DNA of 64,000 nt from Mytilus edulis (GCF_963676685.1 NC_092353.1:9008734-9072733); one strand, 5' to 3'. Positions 22,430-34,179 are shown, numbered from the stretch's first letter. The notes: generated by a model from the letters alone, not told the origin. Made by a program: numbers and translations.

Positions 22430-22830
22430 GTATTTCACAGAAAAAAATTAATACATGCCACATGAATAATCAACGCTTATATCATAAATAATCAACAGTT
22501 GTAACATTAACGATAAACGACTGTAACATTAACGGTTAACGCATACACGCTTATTAGTTTAACAATCAACACTTGTAAAAATATCAATCAACACTTTTAA
22601 TAATAACGGTAAACGGTTGTAACAATAACGGTTAACGCCTGTAACTTTAACGATAAGACATGTGCCATTATTAATCAACATTGACAACAGCTTGTTGAAT
22701 GAACGATAAACGCGTGTAGCATGAACGATAAATGCATGTAGCATGAACGATTCGCGAATATAGCTTTAACAATAAACGCTTGTAACATGTAAAATAAACG
22801 ATTGAATCATGAACGATACACGTTTTTCTC
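22430..22830. repeat. Degenerate ~22-bp minisatellite
   Basis: Units of the TTAACGATAAACGCTTGTAACA type recur some 15 times with many substitutions, between the relic exons and the 3' end of copy B. Confidence 0.7.
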
Positions 22831-23872
22831 TAATTCTATGGAACTTTATCCCTTACCAAACCCATTTGTATAAAAAAAACTAATGATTAACGTGGGGTTG
22901 CCGGTGATCTCATAAATGATTGGATGTAATAAAGGGTCATAACCTTTATCAGCTTACTGGATAAATCAAAATATGCTAACAGGTGTTAGTTAATGAAATT
23001 GACAACTTTGAGGAATGTGGAAGGCACTCGTGATTTTACCTTAGCAAAAAAGAAGAATTTATTTATTAATCATTAGAGAAACAGATTTTTACATATTTAC
23101 TCGTGGATTATCCGATTCATATATCCGATCTCGAGACTCGCACTTAAAAATTGATAATGTAACTATTTCGATTGATAAATCCTATATTAATACATTGGTA
23201 TCACTATAGGAATCTATATGTAATATTAACAATTTGAGCAAGAAATAAAACTTTTTATAGCACAACACAACAAACAAGCTACTTTGAATGCAATAGAATT
23301 TAACATTAAAACAATGGCCTTTCATGAAATGGAAGATTTATTGTTTCTCTGATGAATGATTCTGCTAAAATAGTTTAGATCTATCGATCTATCTAAGATT
23401 CAAACTTCAAAGCATCATATTGTAATCCAAGTCATGTCACATGCCCGAATAAGAATTTCCATAATTTTGTATTGTATACAAAATATACATGATCATATTG
23501 ATGATTGTGTGTGCAAAAAAACCGCATTTCCATGACTTCAAAAATTTAAATTAAACATGACGATGGAAATTTAAACTTTCATTTGAATATGTATATCAAA
23601 AGAATTACCTGAAAACATTGGAATACGTTACCAATTAAATAATTACTCATTATTCGTATAAAAATGTTATAGCGATAGTTCAAATTAAAGAAAAAAAAAA
23701 TTCAAAGCTATACAAATTTCCAATGTAAATTTAAAACTTCTATTATTGAAATGAATATGTCATCTTAGGAGTTTCCTTTTGTTTTTGTTATAAAACATGC
23801 ACCGCATTCCTGATTTTGCATTGCTAAGATTAGGTTAGACATATTCCATTTGTTAAATATGCCAAAATAGCA
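22831..23872. other. Intergenic AT-rich DNA and 3' flank of copy B
   Basis: No coding frame. It probably holds the 3' UTR of copy B at its right end; no clear poly(A) signal could be chosen. Confidence 0.35.
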
Positions 23873-26800
23873 TTATAATGGCAAAGGTCTATAACTCTCT
23901 GGAGGTTGACTATTGACTGCACCAGTGTCAAATAAATCCGTATACTCGTCTTCTGGGCTTACCTAGAAAGAGTAGAATAAAGACGCATTACAATTCTGCA
24001 TAAACATACAACTGGTTTTATTGCGTGTGTATTGCATTCATGCAAGTTAAGTTTACTTATTTACTAGGCGAACCATACATTCTAAATAAGATGTTGTAAA
24101 TATAGAACAATAAAAAGTTTTCAGTCATCCTTTAGTTACCTTCCTGTGGTTTAACTGTATAATAATAATCATTGACATTCTTTAAATAGTAAGATAACAA
24201 AATTAATAGTGAATGCACGGTCGACCTAGCAAACAAGCATGGGTAAAGGTATTGTCTTGAGTATAAATACTGCAAACGAAGTATAACAAAAATACCGAAC
24301 TCCAAGGTTAATTCAAGAAGGGGAAAGTCCTTAAAAACTGACAGAAAACAAAACACAATCAATCAACGTAGCTATAGCGTGTAAAACAAATTCCATAGAC
24401 TTGGTACAGGCATTTGCCGGAACCAATTGTTAAATTAAACCTGGGTTTAGAGCTTGCTAAAACTTTCACACGTGTGATAGATGTTTATTGTTCTATTAAA
24501 TAGACAGAATTGAATGAGCTTATCAAATAGAAATAATAGGTTAATACGGCAATGCTATAACAGTCAAAATTGTGTAAAGATATACCACAACTGACTATAT
24601 ATAACGGTTTCTATTTAGAAAAGAGAAAATCTATTTTATTCTCTTTTTTCCACTTATATAATATATATAAAAATTCAAATAAATATACAAATTAATTTTA
24701 CTTATCAGATTGAACAAGACATCCAAAAAACGTCATAGAATGTGTTTTTTTTTACTTTTTATTAAGAATATAAAGAAATATAGTTAAAAATTTTGTTTAT
24801 ACCACACATATTGTTCATTTCAATGAAGACCTTACCACTCTTGTTAATAAGGGTCTAAACTTTTTTTTTATTGTTAATTCTTATGAAGATCTATTATCTA
24901 TTGTTCCACTTAATTTAGACCTTTCTTTCATTTTTTATCTTAATGAAGACGCCATCTGCATATCTAATTTTCATTTAGAGGTTGCATTCGTTGTTATAAT
25001 ATAACCTTACCTTCATAATAGATTATTTTGATTTAAGATAATTTAATGTAGAACTAGCGTCATTGGTTATTTAAATGTAAATTTATCTTTCGTTGTTCAT
25101 TTTGATTTAAAACGTTACCACTATTATTTATTTTTATGTAGAAATTATTGTTTCTATAAACAGTACCTCCATTGCTTATCTTTAGGTAGACTTACGTAAC
25201 TTCATTCTTAAAATGTAGGCAAAATGACTTTTTTATATTGTAGAACTTATATCCATTATTAACTTTCATGTAGACCTTACCTTTCCTTTCCCTTTGAACT
25301 TCTTTCTCCAGATCGTATAACCTATTAGACCTGCTGCGGCTAATGCTGCTACGACTCCGATAATTGCACCAATAACTGGACCCTTGCTTGCTGACTTTTC
25401 TATATTTAAAAAATAAACTATTTTGAATGGTAAAACAAAAACAAACTTTTAAAAGAAAAAGATAATTTCTATTGGGAACATTATTTCTATTGGACTCTTT
25501 CTAGAAATAAATGACTAGGGTTTCTGTTCTCAGTTATTCATATTTCACACAAAACAATAAGTAAACGCTGACTATAGCAGCATCCTGCTTAATAATCTGC
25601 CCTTAACTGTCACTTTTTCCTTTCCCCTTTTTTTCATAAGTTCTAAAAAAGAGACTCAAAAAAGTATCTAAGATGGCCACGCCATAAATGAAAACTTTTG
25701 TGCAAGTCCATATCCTGGTGATTATGTTAAATCGGACAGGAGAACGGTTTTGAACTCTTACCCCGAACATGTCTATGCGCAAAATGAAACATTTGAATAG
25801 ATGCTAACCAGTTGCAGGAGGGTTAGCTGGAACGATTTCATTTAAGTTTAAATAATAATGATAATGATACTAATGGCAGTCTAACTCTTTATATACGCAT
25901 TAAGTCATGTTGTTTGTGTAATAAGGAGAAGATTCAAAAATGAATATGTCTTTTATAATGCACTCCAGTTCAACATCAAATGTAATACAACTGACTCGAT
26001 ACGAGAGGACGTGGTACATCTAAGCGACGTCTTATACTTCAATGAACGTACTACATGTACTAATTTTATTACTATGACACTTTTACTATACATGCAACTA
26101 TCACTTGCCTTGAATTGTAAACATAAATAAAAAAAGATGGCGTATGATTGGCTATGAGATACCTCTTCAAGAAATGACACATACATTAACAGCTATATGT
26201 CACCATTAGGCATTCAACAATGAGCAAACCCCATACCGTACAGTTCTAAAAGGCCCCGAAATCACATATGTAAAACAATTCAAACGATAAAACTAACGAC
26301 CAAATCAATGTACAAAACAAAATAAACTAAAAACAAATATGTAACACTGCCAAATCGATAACCGCTGAATTACAGGCTCCTGAATTGGGACTGACACATA
26401 CATACAAAATGTGGCGGGGTTCAAGATTTTAGCTGGATCCCAATCCTTCCCTAACCTGGGACAGTGGTGTAACAGTACAACATCAGAAAGAACTATCAAA
26501 ATCAGAAGAAAGATAAACAATTTAAGCGCAGTGCATCTTAGCATTGTTAAACGTTTAAATACTTTAAATCAAGTTCTTGGAAGCAAGCTCAGAGTACATA
26601 GTGTAGAGGTCAGACAATTTGTCAATCTTACAAGTGTTATGTATTTGCTGTGTAGATTTAATGTCAAGCAAGCGTTTGTTTACAGAATCATTATTTACTC
26701 AAGATAAACACTGAACAAATCATTCATGTTTTAAACTATAAATATGATTTAAACAAAATGTATTAAAACAATTAATTAAATAGCTTATCCATGGTATTTA

Positions 26801-29800
26801 TACTTGTCAATGGTTTAAAAATCCTTTGTTTTGTTTAAGATTTTGTTTCTATACTTTTTGTATTTGACATATTCCATACATGGTAATGGGTTTTTCTTTT
26901 TGATACAAAGAAATTGAGACAAACTCAAGTTTGCCCTTTTAACTAACCTTCGGTGCTTGCTTCAGATACACCAGGAGAACTGCTAGTGGATGTATTAGAT
27001 GATGATGAAGTAGCTTTTGTGATGAATGCATCAGTTGGATTAGTAACATCAGTTGGATCAGTGGGATCAGTAGAATCAGTGACACCAGTAGGATCAGTAA
27101 CATCAGTAGCATCAGTAGGAAAAGTAGCATCAGAGTTAAGCGATGAAGTAAGTGCTTCAGTAACAGGGTGTGTACTTTTAGATGTAGACGATGACGGTGT
27201 TGTTGTTGGTATTGACGTATAATCTGGTTCACTATTTGTTGTCACAGTATCTGTTGTAGTAGGCTCTGTTTCCGGAGAAATGATTGTGAAGTTTTCACCA
27301 CAATTGTATTCAGTATTGGTTAATAGAACTTCACTACATGTTATCGTTAAGGTTTGGCTGTTATCTGTGGCTAGAAATATAGTCTACGTTCATTTCTTAT
27401 TTCTTTTGACATATAAATTAACTACTAAAAAAGCAATTCAAAAAATTAAAGTTCCATGAATTTTTGAGAAAAGTAATCAGTGATTATTAAAAAGAAAAAC
27501 ACATGTGTTTACGTTCATACAGAATAATGCACAATATATATCTATAAAGTGCTTTTTATTGTAAACTTAATACATTTTAATAATGGTGTCTTATATATGT
27601 TCTGATATAGTAGATGATATTTCAATAACAATATATTCTTTTTATCACATATAGTCTGCATACATGTAACTACTAACCTTGTAATAAGATCCAGAAGTTC
27701 CCATTCGATCCATCGTATGTATTGTCATATCTGAGTTGAATTGTGTCTGTCAAGCTTGTATACAAAGTCCGTCTTTCAAAAAGATTGACATCATCACAAG
27801 CAATATCACTTTCGTCAGAACCGTCGATCACATATAATCTCTGTGAACACAGCCCCGTTGATTCATTTATTGCAAATCTAATATCTAAAGCATCTATCTG
27901 TATACCAGAACCTCCTGTTGATTGAATAGTGCATTGACAACCGGATGTCAAACCACAGCCTCCATCTGAGTTCGGATATCCGTCATTCCATAAGAATAAT
28001 TGATCTCCACTTGCCGAACTATTGCACATTGACACGATTTGACTAGCTGTAAAAAAATCTTATCTTAAAATAGTAGCATGGCAATTTGTTCTAATTTACA
28101 CATATGTATTTTTGTTTTGTATTTATTAAAGTTCGTCTTATATCACTTTGTATATGACGACTGATATGCTTTCGACTGTTATACTTTTCGGAAAGGTGCA
28201 AATACAATCTCATTCTGTTTTGTAAATGCCCTATCGAAACGTAAGTCTGTTTGTTACTCACAGTATCGATCTATAATAATATAAACGGTACCAAATGTAC
28301 TGCATCCAATGCGTATTTGGCCGACAAATAGTGTATATTCCGTTATGCAAGAGACCAAAATATGGGAACATTCGAAACATAATATTTTACAAAGGTTGAA
28401 GAGCTATTCAATCAAAAGGATCTAAAGTACAGCAAAACAGGACAATGTAACTGTTGATACCATTATTTTATTGTCATGAGTGACTATTTCAACGGTAACA
28501 TGATAAAATTGTGTATCTAGGTTTAAAAAGTGCAGCTCGCGAATAAATACCCATCAAACTATGGAAACCTTAGCACTGTGTTTCACCACAAATAATTTTC
28601 ATTTTTAGCCATGGCGTTGTCAGTTTATTTTCGATTTATGAGTTTGACTGTCCCTCTGGTATCTTTCGTCCCTCTTTTGTATACGTTAACTTGAATTGGT
28701 CACAACAAAAATTCCCACATATCTGGATTTTTGCTACATTTAACTAATACTATCATGATTTTTTAAACATGCATGCTATTTAAGTTTGTTTTTTTAGGAA
28801 AAGAAACTAAGAAGATTTGAATGTATTTAATATCAATTATCAAATAACGAACCGATTGTAATATCACTAAGGCTTTTCTACCTCAGGCAAAGACTACCTT
28901 AGCTGTATTTGGCATAACTTTGTGGAATTTTGGTCCTTAATGCTCTTCAACTTCGTACTTTATTTGGCCTTTTAAACTTTTTTGGATTCGAGCGTCACTG
29001 ATAAGTCTTTTGTAGACGAAACGCGCGTCTTGCGTATATATAAAATTTAGTCCTGGTATCTATGATGAGTTTATTTCTTTTTTCTTTAAAAATGTCCTGT
29101 ACCAAGTCAGGAATATGGCCATTGTTATATTAAAGTTCGTTTCTGTATGTGTTACATTTTAACGTTGCGTCGTATGTTTTCTCTTAATTTTGAGTGTAAA
29201 TTCACATTGCGATAAGACGTGTCACGGTACTTGTCTATCCCAAATTCATGTATTTGGTTTTGATGTTATATTTGTTTTTCTCGTGGGATTTTGTCTGGTG
29301 CTTGGTCCGTTTCTGTGTGTGTTACATTGTAGTGTTGTGTCGTTGTTCTCCTCTTACATTTAATGCGTTTCCCTCAGTTTTAGTTTGTTACCCCGATTTT
29401 GTTTTTTGTCCATGGATTTATGTGTTTGAACAGCGCTATACTACTGTTGCCTTTATCTACTTATAGATATAAGATGTGGTACGAGTGCAAATTAGACAAA
29501 GTTCAATCAAGCTCACAATTTGTAAAAGTAAACCGTTACACATACATATATTTATGATCGTGTTTTTCATAGATAGTAAGGTAATATCGAATATTATTAC
29601 AATATCGTATTCTGTATCAAATGCTTACTTACATTTTATACAATTATAAGTCATCCTCATATAATGTGTTTTTGGAAAGAATATGGACTGATTACATACA
29701 CGATCTGTATCGTTCCAAGCCACTTGTAAGGAACCAATGGATTCACCTGTAAACTTTCTGTAATGCTCTAGTCCTTGGTCTACACCATAGTATCTCATAC

Positions 29801-30700
29801 CACAGTCCTCTGTTTCATTCACATACCTACAACAGTATGTTTCGTTCCTAATTCCATCATAGGAAATATGTGGACAGTTTGTCTCTATTCTCTTACAATA
29901 GGTATATATGTCCTTTGGATATATAACCTCTCCTGCCGGACATGTTGGTTGAAGGGTGTCAACATGTCCATTACCGTAACAGGCTTCGTCAACATAGTCT
30001 ATTAAGGTGCAATCTGTATAATAATAAAATTTTAAATCAATGTTTATTTATATAACTGCACATAAAATCAATATGATTTGTTTTATTCCCCAGTTTAAAA
30101 AGAATAACTAAAAGTTTCAAATACGTATATAACCATTTGTCATTCTAAGGATCGAAAATTCTGCAATACGCTTATACGTTATAAGTCATCACAATGAAAC
30201 TGCAACCCAGATACAAAGGCATTCTGTTCGACTGTTTTGTAAGATACTACCATATTTGTTTGGTGAACAGACGAAATAAAGAACACACAAGGTGATTGCA
30301 GATATAAAGTTATTTATTAACTACTTTTTATATTTCTTGATTTCTTGATTCTTTTTTTTTCAAATCGAATTTCCCGTTTCATGCACATTTCTCAGAAGTA
30401 ATTAGTGATTTCCGAGTGATTCTTTTATAAATTTACATCGTTTCAATGTATGATTTGTAAAGAAAATGATATAGAAACACTTTAACAGACAATACAGAAA
30501 CTGACCTACTTTTTCATCCGGCATCTTTGGATGACCGTGAATGCAGTTACGGTCATCAGCTTTACCCCAGTGGAGTTTTGTACAATACAGAACCAGTCAT
30601 TTGTGTTTAATATAGTAAAACAGACGGTAGTATCCGACGGGAAATAAATAATTGTATGTGTACCTACTGAAACTGAAAAACATTTGAAGACATATTTCAT
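23873..30700 (-). CDS. SUEL-like lectin / CUB-like receptor with mucin stalk and ITAM-like tail (copy B)
   Basis: Six minus-strand exons: 30700-30664, 30013-29633, 28046-27678, 27370-26948, 25399-25281 and 23962-23873. Phases are 1,1,1,1,0, and the product is 472 residues. The layout matches copy A, and the CUB exon has the same length (369 nt). Exon 1 (MKYVFKCFSVSVG) is five residues shorter than in copy A and lacks the hydrophobic core. Exon 2 is SUEL-like (EVIYPKDIYTYCKRIETNC, EDCGMRYYG, YMRMTYNC). Exon 3 is CUB-like (IQIDALDIRFAI ... FWILLQG). Exon 4 adds a Ser/Thr-rich stalk with TD-x-TDP repeats. Exon 5 is the transmembrane helix (VIGAIIGVVAALAAAGLIGY) with WRKKFKGKGK after it. The 29-residue tail contains DEYTDL and, 13 residues on, YRPL. 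Family knowledge suggests a recognition receptor; signalling through the tail is inference. Confidence 0.8.
23876..23946 (-). other. ITAM/hemITAM-like motif in the tail of copy B
   Basis: Within the last exon the tail reads PEDEYTDLF, then 12 residues, then SYRPLPL. Both tyrosines fit YxxL and the first is preceded by acidic residues. The gap between the two YxxL units is 13 residues, just over the usual 6-12. In copy A the aligned positions read DEFF and PESV, so both tyrosines are absent there. Confidence 0.55.
24810..25285 (-). repeat. Decayed tandem repeat of a splice-donor-containing unit
   Basis: On the minus strand units of roughly 45-50 bases recur that begin near GTAAGGTCTACAT and continue GAAAGTTAATAATGG. 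The first unit is the real donor of the copy B transmembrane exon (25280). Later ones (for example GTAAGGTCTTCATTGAAATG near 24835) keep the donor-like start. Confidence 0.5.
26130..26520 (+). repeat. Family B dispersed repeat, long copy
   Basis: It holds the successive blocks AGATGGCGTATGATTGGCTA, CAACAATGAGCAAACCCCAT, AAAGGCCCCGAAATCACATA, AACAATTCAAACGATAAAAC and CCTGGGACAGTGGTGTAACA. It lies in the intron before the transmembrane exon of copy B, antisense to the gene. A 98-codon frame at 26411-26707 is produced by this repeat and is not a gene. Confidence 0.7.
26990..27200 (-). repeat. In-frame hexanucleotide-type coding repeat (mucin-like stalk)
   Basis: The stalk exon of copy B contains an array of GTN-ACN-GAT-CCT type codons, giving TDATDVTDPTGVTDSTDPTD and similar. 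It is a likely O-glycosylated, length-variable segment. The corresponding exon of copy A is 282 nt shorter, exactly 94 codons. Confidence 0.75.
28605..28690 (+). repeat. Family C fragment
   Basis: TAGCCATGGCGTTGTCAGTT and onward to the GTATCTTTCGTCCCTC tail of family C, in the intron between the lectin and CUB exons of copy B. Confidence 0.6.
28880..29070 (+). repeat. Family A copy
   Basis: It runs from AGACTACCTTAGCTGTATTT through GACGAAACGCGCGTCTTGCG to CCTGGTATCTATGATGAG. Same intron as above. Confidence 0.7.
29085..29520 (+). repeat. Family D copy followed by a family B head
   Basis: 29085-29465 is the longest family D copy and ends GCGCTATACTACTGTTGCC. It is immediately followed at 29465 by AGATATAAGATGTGGTACGA, the family B start, so the two may be parts of one longer element. 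Confidence 0.6.
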
Positions 30701-30939
30701 AAGTTCTATCTAGCCTCCAATCGTCTATGAGCCAATACAATTTCCAAGAAATGAGCAATATGATTTTAGAAAGTACTGCAACGATATTTGTAAGTTTCTT
30801 GTAGGATCAATGACACAGTGTGTTTTTCTTTCAAACATTGTTACCTCCACCTCGACTATATTTCACTATGTTATGATAACATTTCAATGTGAAACACTTT
30901 CAAATAAATCACTTTATATTCCCACACGTTTGTGGTGGA

Positions 30940-31085
30940 GTTCGTGTTGCTCAGTCTTTGGTTTTCTATGTTGTATTTTGTGCTGTTGTTTGTCTGTTTG
31001 TCTTTCTCTTTTGTAGTCATGACGTTGTCAATTTTGTTTGACTTACGAGATTGAAAGTCCCGTTCGGTATCTTTCGCCTCTCGTG
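30940..31085 (+). repeat. Family C copy upstream of receptor copy B
   Basis: GTTGCTCAGTCTTTGGTTTT ... TGTCAATTTTGTTTGACTTA ... GTATCTTTCGCCTCTC. Confidence 0.65.
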
Positions 31086-31254
31086 TAATGACTCATTATC
31101 CAAAATATTAAATGTATAATTATAAACCTCCTTTTATGAAATAATTTCTCATGACAATCCATCTTTGAGATATTGTCTTCATATACATAATATATAATTT
31201 TGGATAACACCTCGCTCACAAGATAAAATGTCATACTATCTATCTATGATAATA

Positions 31255-31480
31255 AACTCATCATATATACCAGGATTAAAATTTTATATAGACGCCAGAC
31301 GCGCGTTTCGTCTACAAAAGACTCATCGGTAACGCTCGAATAAAAGAATGTTAAAAAGGCCAAATAAAGTACGAAGTTGAAGAGTATAAAGGACCGAAAA
31401 TTCCTAAAACTTTTGCCAAATACAGCTAAGGTAATCTATTTCTGAGGTAGACAAGCCTTTGTATTTCAAAAATATGCATT
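31255..31480 (-). repeat. Family A copy (reverse)
   Basis: It begins ATATACCAGGATTAAAATTT, contains GACGCGCGTTTCGTC, and ends AGCTAAGGTAATCTATTTCT. Confidence 0.7.
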
Positions 31481-31489
31481 ACTCTATAT

Positions 31490-32320
31490 GGACAAAATTT
31501 CTTATTGACCTTTGTTCTTCTCTTCAAATAAAGTCATGAAATAGTCTTTGGAGACTGGAGGATAATATTTACTATGGACCTTTATCCTTCTCTATCTGGA
31601 GATTACTTCATAGAAAATAACAGTGTTTCATGATACAAAGGCATGGAATATTATGTAATGGAGTAAGTGGATAAAATGTCATAGGACAATATTTTGCTTT
31701 AAAAATGAATAACAACATTTGAATGTTTTCTATACATTAAAGATACGACCACGCAATACTAAACTTTACTTTCAAGAGATTTTAAATATATATCAAAATT
31801 TGGCATAAAATACGACATGGAAAAAATAAAAGCTTGTTACCGAACAATGATTTTGAATGGAAACTGTCCAAGCTGCTTTGTTGAATGAGCTTTCATTGAG
31901 CATTGGGAACAAACTTGTTTAAAAAATGACCTGTAAAGTCTTATTACACTTGAGGAAGTAAAAAACAATCATACATTGTTTTTAAGATTACTGTTTTTAT
32001 ACTTATCATTATAAGGATTCGTGGAAGTTGGAAATCCTTTCTGAGACTCAAATAAATCTTTAAGCTTTTAAATCGATCAACAATGTAAAGGACTAATATT
32101 CTATCAATAGTGTTTTAAAAGTTAAAGCAAGTGTTCATATTTAATATAAATCATATTTTGTTTTCAAAACAAACAAACAAACAAATACAATAAAAGAAAG
32201 GTGAGGCGCCCAAAATGAGAAATACGGCGAACACATAATTCTCCTCAGATTTGACAGTTGTAGGAAATATATTCTACAGTTCACTGCAGTTCTGAGTCTT
32301 AAGCATATATCTTGGTTGTT
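31490..32320. other. AT-rich non-coding stretch
   Basis: Nothing beyond simple AACA repeats near 32165-32185 is recognised. Confidence 0.4.
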
Positions 32321-32327
32321 TCGAAGA

Positions 32328-32610
32328 AGCCGTGGTGTAGGTTTAAGCGCATTGGACTACTAACACAAAGGTTCCTCGTTCGATCCCCGTTCTCCCTAGA
32401 CACCATTTACAAGCATAGTCGTCCTGTGAAACATTGATATATAGTCGGAAGGGGACGATAAATGATTGACCCGTGTTAAGAGAGACAAATCTCTTGCACG
32501 TAAAATACTCCCTTGTAGACTTCGAAAAAGAGCAGGCTAATTAATGCCGCTACAAAGCAACACTCGCAAAGTGGAATTGGATTGATATAGGTTGCAATAA
32601 CTTATTTCCC
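32328..32610 (+). repeat. tRNA-derived SINE with body
   Basis: The head has an A-box-like GTGGTGTAGGTTTAAGCG and a B box CGTTCGATCCC (32377-32387). The body continues GTCGGAAGGGGACGATAAAT to GAAAAAGAGCAGGCTAAT. A body fragment recurs on the minus strand at 7116-7325. Confidence 0.65.
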
Positions 32611-32891
32611 AATCTACTATGAATAAATATTTTAAACTAAAGAAGCATTATTTTTTATTTGCGGTTTCTATAGAATTTGGGAACTTGAGGTGACTTGTTT
32701 ATTAAAGTTGGCACACAGGGAAAAAAGGGTGAAAATTTAATAGGTTAATTTCCAGTGACGGTTATTTTCTTAATTATATCTAATGAAATGTTATGTGAAA
32801 TATTTTCTATAGAACTGGACAGGATAAAACTTTGCTCAGCAATAATTTTTTTAAAAGTGCAACTCTAACAAAGAGTAATAGGAGAAATACA

Positions 32892-33060
32892 TAATACAGG
32901 CGCGGATCCAGAGGGGGGGGGGGGGTCCGGGGGTTGGAACCCCCCTTTTTTTGGGCCGATCAATGCATTTGAATAGCAGCATATAGCTGGAACCCCCCCC
33001 CCTTTACTCTGGGTTAGGAACCCCCCCCTTTTTTAAATGGCTGGATCCACCCCTGTAATA
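32892..33060. mobile_element. Short MITE with GCGGATCCAG-type ends
   Basis: The ends CAGGCGCGGATCCAG (from 32897) and CTGGATCCACCCCTG (to 33055) are inverted repeats, with TAATA on both outer sides. The interior has long G and C runs that form a second inverted pair (GGGGGG against CCCCCC). No coding capacity. Confidence 0.65.
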
Positions 33061-34179
33061 TGTCCCATTGTTTGTTTCTTTGTACTCTTTTACTGAACAG
33101 CACACCTCTATGAACTTATATTTTCATTAATATTTTAATTCTGAATAATGTTTTTGCATATTTGATGATAACATATATCCATATATAGCTCTATACAAAA
33201 ATGTCAAAAGAATTTGTCTATCATGTCAAATAGCTTTTTTTTAAATACTAAATAGACGATCACAGTCGTAAACAAAAAGGTGACATAATGTATTCAAAAG
33301 TGAAAACAAACTTAGTCTTGTTTGAATAAAGTACTTAATTAGAAAATTTAGTCAGTTGATGAAAAAATCATAGATTAGAAATCAATTTGAAATCGTGCAC
33401 GATACATGATACATGTTGATTTATATTTCTTTTTTAATGTTATGTTTTTAACGCCTGATCATATATAAGAGATGGCTGGTTGAGCAACAAAAAATTCAGG
33501 TATATAAGTTATATCAGTACGTTTAGTTTTCTGTCCAGAAAACCAAACAAGAGCTTGCTAAATGTGTATTTGTAAGTGGTTTATACTTTAGTTTAATTTC
33601 TAAATCTGGTTAAATAAATATTGTATATGATATAAAACAGTATTGAATTACATAATATACTTATACATTTATGACGGTATTATGATTTCAGTCCAAAGGG
33701 TCTCATAGACAGGTGATAATAAAACATCTTAATGTGAGAACATTGTCTTCATTCTTATACACAAGGAAGTTGGTGATTAGTACTGGTTTAATACTGTCTG
33801 TAATAAAATACGTTCAAAGAAAGGAGGATTTATGGTGTGGGTATTTTCTTTTCTGAACAAATTCATATCGGACTTTATTGTATGTGTTTTTGTCAGTTTC
33901 AAATGGCCGTCAGCTACCTCGTTGGCTTTCACACCATATCACCCTATTTTTTATTTATATGGAACAAATCGCACAAAAAGTCAGATATTTCAGTACTGTC
34001 AAAATCAATTTCCATTTTATTTGTGAATTAAAAATATGATGTGTCTGGAGACATTATAGTCCAACATTCAAATGTCAGATGTGATGCCATTGTGATGTCA
34101 TGAAAAATTCAAAATTACATAGTGAAACAAATGACTGGTAATTTTACAATTAGTATTTGGAAAAAAATTAAGTACCAAA
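33061..34179. other. AT-rich non-coding stretch
   Basis: Two plus-strand TATATAAG-like words (33466 and 33501) precede no convincing exon. Two overlapping frames of about 64 codons at 33832-34031 lack coding character. Confidence 0.4.

Noticed and set aside
26411-26707. 98-codon plus-strand frame
   Set aside because: It overlaps the end of a family B repeat in an intron of the opposite-strand receptor gene, and its residues translate known repeat blocks.
26953-27222. Plus-strand 89-codon Val/Ser/Gly repeat frame
   Set aside because: It is the antisense shadow of the mucin-like stalk exon of receptor copy B.
30506-30700. 64-codon frame starting at the copy B ATG read as one exon
   Set aside because: Splicing after GTTTCAGTAG gives the phase-1 end needed by exon 2 and matches copy A; read-through ends in phase 0 and would meet a stop in exon 2.
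33832-34031. Two overlapping 64-codon plus-strand frames
   Set aside because: Their composition is that of AT-rich non-coding DNA; no splice partners and no domain.
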